Source of the DNA: Neisseriaceae bacterium
Lineage (GTDB): Bacteria; Pseudomonadota; Gammaproteobacteria; Burkholderiales; UBA11063
Reading direction: 5' to 3'
Assembly (NCBI GenBank): GCA_027371515.1
Contig: DAHXMX010000017.1
Span: 1-12,983 of the forward strand
Length of the DNA: 12,983 nt
Part shown: piece after piece, positions 6,409-11,962 of the stretch
How positions within the stretch are numbered: position 1 is the stretch's first letter
Layout of the letters: each line of letters opens with the position of its first letter
The notes under the pieces: generated by a model
The model's input: the letters and a program-made list of their open reading frames with translations, nothing else
Databases searched by the model: none
Told to the model about the DNA's origin: nothing
Position numbers and translations under genes: made by a program

Positions 6409-7257
6409 TTAATTTTGTTTTTTTGATATCTCTTTTAAGCGTATAATTCGATTATTTGTTGCCGGATGAGTAGAAAATAGATTGTCACTTTCACCAGATA
6501 ATGGATTAATAATCATCATCTGAGCTGTAGATGGATACTCTTCAGCAACTGGATTGATTATACCATGTCCATATGCTTCTATCTTTTGCAGTGCACTAGC
6601 AAGCGCTAGTGGTTTATAGGTAATATACGCAGCACCTTCATCGGCCATATATTCACGTGATCTAGATATTGCCATTTGAATTAAAGCTGCTGCTATTGGC
6701 GCAAAAATTGCCACTAAAATTCCTGTAATCCAATTATGTTTACCTTCTTCATCACGTGTTCCAAAAAACATAGCAAAACTTGCTAATGATGAAATAGCTC
6801 CTGCAACTACAGCGCTGATAGTTGAAATTAAAATATCATTATGTTTGATATGTGATAATTCATGTGCCGCAACACCTTCTAATTCATCATAATTAAGTAA
6901 CTTAATTAAGCCAACGGTGAAGGCAACAGCGGCATTGTTTTGATTGCGTCCTGTTGCAAATGCATTTGGTTGTTCTTGATTAATTACATATACTTTAGGC
7001 ATTGGTAAACTAGCTCGATTAGATAAATCTTGTATCATACTATATAAATCAGGCGCATTATGTGGTCCAACTTCTTGTGCATCATAAGCTTTTAATATCA
7101 TCTCAGCTGAAAACCAATACGCACTGATATTTAAAATCAATGCAAGCATAAAAGCAAAAACCATGCCTGTCTTACCACCAATTAAACCACCAACTATCAT
7201 AAATAAAGCAATAATAGCTGCCAATAAAATATATGTTTTTATTGTATTAAATTGCAT
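6409..7257 (-). CDS. htpX: Membrane zinc metalloprotease HtpX
   Basis: A 282-residue M48B protease of the inner membrane that degrades damaged or misassembled membrane proteins together with FtsH. Two N-terminal transmembrane helices (about 8-28 and 31-51) precede the catalytic HELSH (132-136). Its two His residues bind zinc and Glu133 is the general base. SREYMADEGA (200-209) supplies the third ligand, probably Glu202. Two further hydrophobic segments (about 143-165 and 177-199) lie between them. NPNAF-like QPNAFATGRN (96-105) is also characteristic. Length matches the family (E. coli 293). It starts five bases after the fmt stop, with GGAG inside the fmt end as a distant ribosome site. fmt-htpX adjacency is common in betaproteobacteria. 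A CpxR- or sigma32-type promoter is not visible, so expression probably depends on the upstream run. Confidence 0.95.
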   Translation of the reverse strand: MQFNTIKTYILLAAIIALFMIVGGLIGGKTGMVFAFMLALILNISAYWFSAEMILKAYDAQEVGPHNAPDLYSMIQDLSNRASLPMPKVYVINQEQPNAFATGRNQNNAAVAFTVGLIKLLNYDELEGVAAHELSHIKHNDILISTISAVVAGAISSLASFAMFFGTRDEEGKHNWITGILVAIFAPIAAALIQMAISRSREYMADEGAAYITYKPLALASALQKIEAYGHGIINPVAEEYPSTAQMMIINPLSGESDNLFSTHPATNNRIIRLKEISKKQN

Positions 7258-7262
7258 TTATA

Positions 7263-8213
7263 TTATAACTCCATAACAAATCTTTTATTTAATAAATCTG
7301 GATGAGATTGTAGATATTGTATATGATTTTGTCGCTTTTTGCTAGCGTCTTGTAATTCTGTAATACATAGCACACTATTATTGCCACAACTTACCATAAT
7401 ACCACAGTTATTAATTGCGATAACGGTACCAATTGGTAAAGATGTAGTTTCAGGAGTTGGTTTAGCAAACCATATTTTGACAATATTATTATTGAAGTAA
7501 GTATAACAACCAGGATTTGGATTTAAACCTCTGATTTTTTGGCTTAAAATTTGACTAGTATCATTCCAATTAATCAAAGCTTCTTTTTTATCAATTTTAT
7601 TTGCATAAATAACGCCAACATTTGATTGTTTTTGTGGTTTAATTTCAGTGTAGTTATTTAAATATTTAATAACTAACTTTGCCCCGATTAACTGTAATTT
7701 GTCGTGTAATGTGCCTGATGTGTCGTTATCATCAATTACTACTTCCTGTTGCAATAATATATCACCTGTATCTAATCCTTGGTCCATTTGCATAATAGTT
7801 ACCCCAGTTGATTTATCGCCAGCAATAATGGCCCTTTGAATTGGTGATGCACCACGATATTTAGGTAATAATGAAACATGAATATTAATACAACCAAGTT
7901 TTGGTAATGTTAATATTTCAGGCGGTATTATCATACCATAAGCAACTACAATGATGATATCTGGTTGAATTTTTTTTAATTTTGTTAATACTTCTGTATT
8001 ATTTTTTATTTTAACTGGTTGATAAACTTCAATTCCTTGACTTAATGCATATTCTTTCGTGGGCGGTGCGGTTATTTTTTGTCCACGCCCACTAGGTCTG
8101 TCAATTTGAGTAAGCACTAATGAGATATTAGCTTTATTTTTGATTAATTCTTCAAGTACACCACGTGCTATCTCTGGCGTACCTGCAAATACAATATTTA
8201 GATTTGATAACAT
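7263..8213 (-). CDS. fmt: Methionyl-tRNA formyltransferase Fmt
   Basis: This 316-residue cytoplasmic enzyme transfers a formyl group from 10-formyltetrahydrofolate to Met-tRNAfMet, making the initiator tRNA. The N-terminal Rossmann domain starts IVFAGTPEIA (7-16). The folate and catalytic segment reads INIHVSLLPKYRGASPIQRAI (109-129 region), with Asn110 and His112, and GLDTGDIL (146-153) supplies Asp148, completing the Asn-His-Asp set. A C-terminal tRNA-binding domain follows from about residue 205, with IRGLNPNPG typical of the family. Length equals E. coli Fmt (315). The gene begins six bases after ribH with no evident ribosome site, so translation is probably coupled. The usual partner def (peptide deformylase) is not adjacent. 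Instead fmt continues the FMN-riboswitch run and is followed by htpX. Confidence 0.96.
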   Translation of the reverse strand: MLSNLNIVFAGTPEIARGVLEELIKNKANISLVLTQIDRPSGRGQKITAPPTKEYALSQGIEVYQPVKIKNNTEVLTKLKKIQPDIIIVVAYGMIIPPEILTLPKLGCINIHVSLLPKYRGASPIQRAIIAGDKSTGVTIMQMDQGLDTGDILLQQEVVIDDNDTSGTLHDKLQLIGAKLVIKYLNNYTEIKPQKQSNVGVIYANKIDKKEALINWNDTSQILSQKIRGLNPNPGCYTYFNNNIVKIWFAKPTPETTSLPIGTVIAINNCGIMVSCGNNSVLCITELQDASKKRQNHIQYLQSHPDLLNKRFVMEL

Positions 8214-8219
8214 TGATTG

Positions 8220-8681
8220 TTAACCGATAGATTTTAACAAATTAGCCATTTCAATTGCTGATACTGCTGCATCATAACCTTTATTGCCAGCTTTAGTCCC
8301 AGCACGTTCAATTGCTTGTTCTATATTTTCAGTGGTTAATACTCCAAAAATTACAGGAATCTCATGATTTAATGATACATTGGCAATTCCTTTAGCGGTT
8401 TCATTACATACATAATCGTAATGTGTAGTTGAGCCACGAATTACAGCACCTAAGCATATAATGGCATTATATTTATTTGTTTTAGCCAATTTTTTAGCTA
8501 CTAATGATAATTCAAATGCGCCAGGTACCCAAGCAATATCTATATCATCACGTGCTACACCATGCCTTACTAAACCATCAATACTAGCACCTAATAATTT
8601 AGATGTGATAAATTCATTAAACCGGCCAACTACAATAGCTACTTTTAATCCACTACCAATTAAATTTGCTTCATATAACAT
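8220..8681 (-). CDS. ribH: 6,7-dimethyl-8-ribityllumazine synthase
   Basis: This 153-residue enzyme condenses 5-amino-6-ribitylamino-uracil with 3,4-dihydroxy-2-butanone 4-phosphate to lumazine, the penultimate step of riboflavin synthesis; it usually assembles as a 60-mer or decamer. Substrate-binding features are visible: GRFNEFIT (19-26), the loop PGAFELSL (53-60), CLGAVIRGSTTHYDYV (76-91) with the catalytic His87, GVLTTEN (112-118) and the C-terminal NKGYDAA (133-139). Length is close to E. coli RibE (156). AAGGAA lies six bases before the ATG and overlaps the ribBA stop, indicating tight coupling within the rib operon. The stop is six bases before fmt. Confidence 0.97.
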   Translation of the reverse strand: MLYEANLIGSGLKVAIVVGRFNEFITSKLLGASIDGLVRHGVARDDIDIAWVPGAFELSLVAKKLAKTNKYNAIICLGAVIRGSTTHYDYVCNETAKGIANVSLNHEIPVIFGVLTTENIEQAIERAGTKAGNKGYDAAVSAIEMANLLKSIG

Positions 8682-8693
8682 AATAATATTTCC

Positions 8694-9902
8694 TTAAAAT
8701 AAGTGTCCAAATTTTTTAACTTTAGTATCAATATATTGTTCATTATAAATTTGTTTAGTACTATTCATGGCTATTCTAGCTACAACATCAATCCCGTAAT
8801 CAGCTATTGTTTTTATTTTCTCAGGGTTATTGGTCATTAAGCGTATTTTATTTACTTTTAAATCACGTAATATTTGAGCTGCTAAAAAATACTCACGTAA
8901 ATCATCCCCAAAGCCAAGTTTATTATTAGCCTCAACTGTATCATAGCCTTGCTCTTGTAATTCATATGCCTTAAGTTTGTTAATTAAACCAATACCACGC
9001 CCTTCTTGGCGTAAATAAATAATAATACCTATTCCTTCATTATTGATTTCAACTAATGCTTTATTTAATTGTTCACCACAATCACAACGTAATGAATGAA
9101 ATACATCTCCTGTTAAGCATTCAGAATGAATCCGCACTATAGGGGCATTTTGTTTAGCTAAATCTTCAATATCACCTTTAATTATTACAACATGTTCTTT
9201 ATCATCTACAATATTAGAATAGCCAATAATATTAAAATCACCAATAGTTGTTGGTAACTTAGCGACTGCTTCACGTTTAATTAAGATGTCGTTTTTCTTA
9301 CGATAATTAATTAAATCTTTAATTGTAATCATTTTAAGATTAAATTTATTTTTAATATTGATTAAATCAGGTACTCTTGCCATTGTACCATCATCATTCA
9401 TAATCTCACAAATAACACCTGCTTCAGTGCTATTAGCTAATCGCGCAAGATCAATACAAGCTTCTGTATGCCCAAAACGAACTAACACCCCCTTATCTTT
9501 AGCAATAAGTGGGAAAATATGACCTGGTCTTCTCAAATCGCTAATCTTGGTTTCATGATTAATGATTTGTTTAATAGTCATTGCGCGATCATAAGCGCTT
9601 ATTCCTGTAGTGTTTGAAACATGATCTACACTTACTGTAAAAGCAGTGTTCATATTATCGGTATTTTTTTGTACCATTTGATTTAGATCTAGTCGTTCGG
9701 CTATTTCTTTGGTTAATGGCATACATACTAAACCACGTCCATGAGTTACCATAAAATTAATCATTTCAGGTGTGACATAATCAGCCAAGCCAACAAAATC
9801 GCCTTCATTTTCTCGATTTTCATCATCGCATACAATAATAACTTTACCTTGCTTTAAGTCATTAATTGCATCTTCTATTCTATCAAAAATTTTATCATTC
9901 AT
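8694..9902 (-). CDS. ribBA: Bifunctional 3,4-dihydroxy-2-butanone 4-phosphate synthase / GTP cyclohydrolase II
   Basis: A fusion of the two enzymes that open both branches of riboflavin synthesis. I use the ATG at 9902, one base after the ribE TGA, which gives 402 residues. An in-frame ATG at 9914 would add four residues and overlap ribE by 11 bases, but has no ribosome site. The N-terminal half (to about 200) is the butanone-phosphate synthase, with DDENRENEGD (26-35), RRPGH (124-128) and GHTEA (144-148). The C-terminal half is GTP cyclohydrolase II, with zinc ligands Cys262, Cys273 and Cys275 in ECLTGD and RCDCG, then RQEGRGIGL (298-306), LGFGDDLREY (329-338) and TNNPEK (357-362). In some proteobacteria the C-terminal half has lost GCHII activity, but here the zinc cysteines and RxxGRG are intact, so I expect both activities. 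Confidence 0.95.
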   Translation of the reverse strand: MNDKIFDRIEDAINDLKQGKVIIVCDDENRENEGDFVGLADYVTPEMINFMVTHGRGLVCMPLTKEIAERLDLNQMVQKNTDNMNTAFTVSVDHVSNTTGISAYDRAMTIKQIINHETKISDLRRPGHIFPLIAKDKGVLVRFGHTEACIDLARLANSTEAGVICEIMNDDGTMARVPDLINIKNKFNLKMITIKDLINYRKKNDILIKREAVAKLPTTIGDFNIIGYSNIVDDKEHVVIIKGDIEDLAKQNAPIVRIHSECLTGDVFHSLRCDCGEQLNKALVEINNEGIGIIIYLRQEGRGIGLINKLKAYELQEQGYDTVEANNKLGFGDDLREYFLAAQILRDLKVNKIRLMTNNPEKIKTIADYGIDVVARIAMNSTKQIYNEQYIDTKVKKFGHLF

Positions 9903-9903
9903 T

Positions 9904-10539
9904 TCAAAATCCATTTTTTATTAAGAAATCATAATCAAGCTGTTTATGATTTTGTTTATTTATAGTATTTAGTACATATTTGCCTAAAATATCACATTCT
10001 AGATTTACACTATCTCCAACAACTTTCCTGCCTAAAATAGTATAATTAACCGTATGAGGAATTAATGATATCGATAAACTTGTATCACTAAGTGCAAATA
10101 CAGTGAGGCTTACACCGTCAACTGTAATTGAACCTTTGGGTACACAATAACGTAAAATTTCTTGACTGCATTTTATTTTATAGGTAATTGCATTTGATAG
10201 AGGTTTAATTTCTAAGATATGACCAATACCATCAACATGCCCACTTACAAAGTGACCCCCTAGACGCCCGCCTATTGCCAAAGCTCGTTCTAAATTAACC
10301 AAACTATTTATTTGTAATTGCTTTAAATTAGTAGCATGATATGTTTCAGGCATAACATCTACGCTAAATGTATGATTATCATAGTGTGTAACTGTTAAGC
10401 ATACCCCATTAACTGCGATACTATCTCCAAGTTTAATATCATTCATAATTAATTGAGCGCTAATTACCAATTCTAAGGCTTCTGATTTTTTGCGAATAAA
10501 ATGAATAGAGCCTATTTCTTCAACAATACCTGTAAACAT
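9904..10539 (-). CDS. ribE: Riboflavin synthase, alpha subunit type
   Basis: This 211-residue enzyme dismutates two lumazine molecules into riboflavin and the pyrimidine substrate of RibH; it works as a trimer. The internal duplication of the family is plain. Barrel 1 (1 to about 90) begins MFTGIVEEIG and has SIAVNGVCLTV (40-50). Barrel 2 (about 91-190) begins GGHFVSGHVDG (94-104) and has SITVDGVSLTV (137-147). About 20 extra C-terminal residues, rich in Asn, Lys and Gln, follow the second barrel, leading into the trimerising tail. The start overlaps the ribD stop by one base (TAATG) and the TGA is one base from the preferred ribBA start, so all three are translationally coupled. The gene is called ribC or ribE depending on the organism. 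Confidence 0.96.
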   Translation of the reverse strand: MFTGIVEEIGSIHFIRKKSEALELVISAQLIMNDIKLGDSIAVNGVCLTVTHYDNHTFSVDVMPETYHATNLKQLQINSLVNLERALAIGGRLGGHFVSGHVDGIGHILEIKPLSNAITYKIKCSQEILRYCVPKGSITVDGVSLTVFALSDTSLSISLIPHTVNYTILGRKVVGDSVNLECDILGKYVLNTINKQNHKQLDYDFLIKNGF

Positions 10540-11633
10540 TATGCTTGATCTTCATATAAATAAATCAATTTTAAATCATCACCAAGTTTGGTGGTTGAAT
10601 GTAATTTTAATTTTATACTATCACTTAATCGTGAAAATCCAGTACCGGCAAAAAACTGCGGGGCATTAGCACCGCCAATTAACTGAGGACTAATATATAT
10701 AATTAACTGATTAATTAATTTGGTTTCTAAAAAACTAGTATGTATTTTACTACCTCCTTCAACTAATATAGAGGTAATTCCACGCTTATATAAGATATCC
10801 ATAAGGAGTATTAAATCAATTGATTTATCTTTAAGTTGAATAATAGTAATATGTGATAAATGGCGTAATTTATTAATCTTATCTGGATTTGCATCATTAC
10901 CACATACAATCCATGTTGGGCTATTATGATCAGTGATTACTTGTGCTTTAAAATCAATTCTTAAATTGGTATCTAAAATAATGCGAATCGGATTACGCCC
11001 ACCATTAATTAAACGTGTATTTAGCAATGAATTATCATTAACAATTGAATTAATACCAGTTAATATTGCATCATGTGTATGCCGATAATAATGTGCATCA
11101 ATACGCGAAATATCACTAGTAATCCATTTGCTATCTAATTTATGAGTCGCTAGTTTGGCATCAATACTCATTCCACATTTTAAAGTAATATATGGCCTTT
11201 TATGTGTAATGCTATAAAAAAAATCGCGACATAATTCAAATGCCTTATGTTCAAGTACTCCAACTTCAACATTGATTCCAGCATTTAATAAATGACGAAC
11301 CCCATTACCACGAACTTGCGGATTATGATCTAATGTGGCTATTACTACTTTATTGATTTTAGCTTTGATAATAGCATCAACGCATGGTGGTGTTTTTCCA
11401 TAATGTGAACAAGGTTCGAGAGTGACGTATAGTGTGGCTCCAGCTGCGTGCTCTTTTGCCATGTCAATAGCAACTACTTCAGCATGACTAGTTCCTGCAA
11501 ATAAATGACTTCCTATTCCAATAATCTGATTGTTTTTAACTAATACGGCTCCAACTGCTGGATTAGGAGAGGTTTGTCCTTTACACATATTAGCAAGTAC
11601 AATAGCATATTCCATGTAATATTCATTATTCAT
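10539..11633 (-). CDS. ribD: Bifunctional diaminohydroxyphosphoribosylaminopyrimidine deaminase / 5-amino-6-(5-phosphoribosylamino)uracil reductase
   Basis: A 364-residue enzyme for two consecutive steps after GTP cyclohydrolase II. The N-terminal cytidine-deaminase-like domain has zinc ligands His50 and catalytic Glu52 (SHAEVVA) plus Cys75 and Cys84 (EPCSHYGKTPPC), preceded by PNPAVG (24-29). The NADPH-dependent reductase domain runs from about 147 to the end, with RPYITLKCGMSIDAKLA (146-162) and LVEGGSKIH near 295. The frame remains open up to a GTG at 11699, but MNNEYYMEYA matches the normal RibD N-terminus (E. coli MQDEYYM), so I start at ATG 11633. No Shine-Dalgarno sequence is visible before this ATG. 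It is the first gene after the FMN riboswitch, and its stop overlaps the ribE start. Confidence 0.95.
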   Translation of the reverse strand: MNNEYYMEYAIVLANMCKGQTSPNPAVGAVLVKNNQIIGIGSHLFAGTSHAEVVAIDMAKEHAAGATLYVTLEPCSHYGKTPPCVDAIIKAKINKVVIATLDHNPQVRGNGVRHLLNAGINVEVGVLEHKAFELCRDFFYSITHKRPYITLKCGMSIDAKLATHKLDSKWITSDISRIDAHYYRHTHDAILTGINSIVNDNSLLNTRLINGGRNPIRIILDTNLRIDFKAQVITDHNSPTWIVCGNDANPDKINKLRHLSHITIIQLKDKSIDLILLMDILYKRGITSILVEGGSKIHTSFLETKLINQLIIYISPQLIGGANAPQFFAGTGFSRLSDSIKLKLHSTTKLGDDLKLIYLYEDQA

Positions 11634-11743
11634 AAGAACACTGTATAATAAAATGATGTTAATAATAGATAGGAGGTGATATGCGGTAGATGACTGCACT
11701 ATTTAATTTATGGTAAATTATACCGTAGTATAATAGCAATAAT
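11634..11743 (-). promoter_or_regulatory. Probable expression platform between FMN riboswitch and ribD
   Basis: These 110 bases link the riboswitch to ribD and hold no gene I can support. On the minus strand a 7-bp hairpin ATTATAC-TACG-GTATAAT (11717-11734) follows the aptamer without a T-run, so it is not an intrinsic terminator. CGGTA in this hairpin can alternatively pair with TACCG at about 11682-11686, or GGTA with the nearby TACC, which allows mutually exclusive folds. ATCACCTCCT (complement of 11671-11680) copies the 3' end of 16S rRNA. ribD itself lacks a Shine-Dalgarno sequence. How the switch acts on ribD (translation, Rho or otherwise) is not settled by the sequence. Confidence 0.5.
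11717..11734 (-). other. Small hairpin in the ribD leader
   Basis: A perfect inverted repeat with a 7-bp stem (ATTATAC and GTATAAT) and the loop TACG lies nine bases downstream of the FMN aptamer. The stem is A/T-rich and weak, and no T-run follows, so it is unlikely to terminate transcription alone. It may be one alternative fold of the riboswitch platform. Confidence 0.5.
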
Positions 11744-11900
11744 ATTAATCTTTCTCCCATCCAGACTATACTGTCGGTGCTAGATTTACACTAGCTCCAC
11801 CGTGTGCACACAAATGCACACGGGTCACGGACTTAACAAATACTTAATCGTATTTCTTCACCGCCGGTAAGGAATTACACCTTGCCCCGAAAAATTTAAT
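11744..11900 (-). promoter_or_regulatory. FMN riboswitch (RFN element)
   Basis: Read on the minus strand, the conserved RFN segments occur in order: CGGGGCAAGGTG, AATTCCTTACCGGCGGTGA, a variable stem-loop, AGTCCGTGACCCG, the hairpin TGTGCA...TGCACA, GGTGGAGCTAGTGTAAATC, TAGCACCGACAGTATAGTC and TGGATGGGAGAAAGA. The flanks ATTAA (complement of 11896-11900) and TTAAT (complement of 11744-11748) can close stem P1. The aptamer binds flavin mononucleotide and normally switches the gene off when FMN is plentiful. It stands before ribD and a complete riboflavin gene set, as expected. The predicted transcription start lies at the very beginning of P1, so the RNA consists of the aptamer almost from its first base. 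Confidence 0.97.
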
Positions 11901-11905
11901 ACGTA

Positions 11906-11914
11906 ATTATAACA
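11906..11914 (-). promoter_or_regulatory. Extended -10 promoter of the rib operon
   Basis: The minus strand reads TGTTATAAT, a perfect TATAAT (complement of 11906-11911) with the upstream TG of an extended -10 element. At the -35 distance only weak matches such as TGTATT are seen, as usual for extended -10 promoters. Initiation near 11899 coincides with the 5' arm of riboswitch stem P1, which supports the call. Confidence 0.7.
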
Positions 11915-11962
11915 TAAACAATTAGTTTAATACATCAGTTTTGTATTTTGGCTTTTATTAAA

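Noticed and set aside
8461..8697. Open frame of 78 codons on the plus strand
   Set aside because: It is antisense to ribH, whose coding status is certain, and its low-complexity product matches nothing I recognise.
11634..11699. 22-residue N-terminal extension of RibD from a GTG codon
   Set aside because: RibD homologues start at the MNNEYY position; the extension overlaps the riboswitch platform and the GTG has no ribosome site.
11717..11734. Intrinsic terminator after the FMN aptamer
   Set aside because: The stem is only seven A/T-rich pairs and no T-run follows, so I list it as a hairpin of unknown role.
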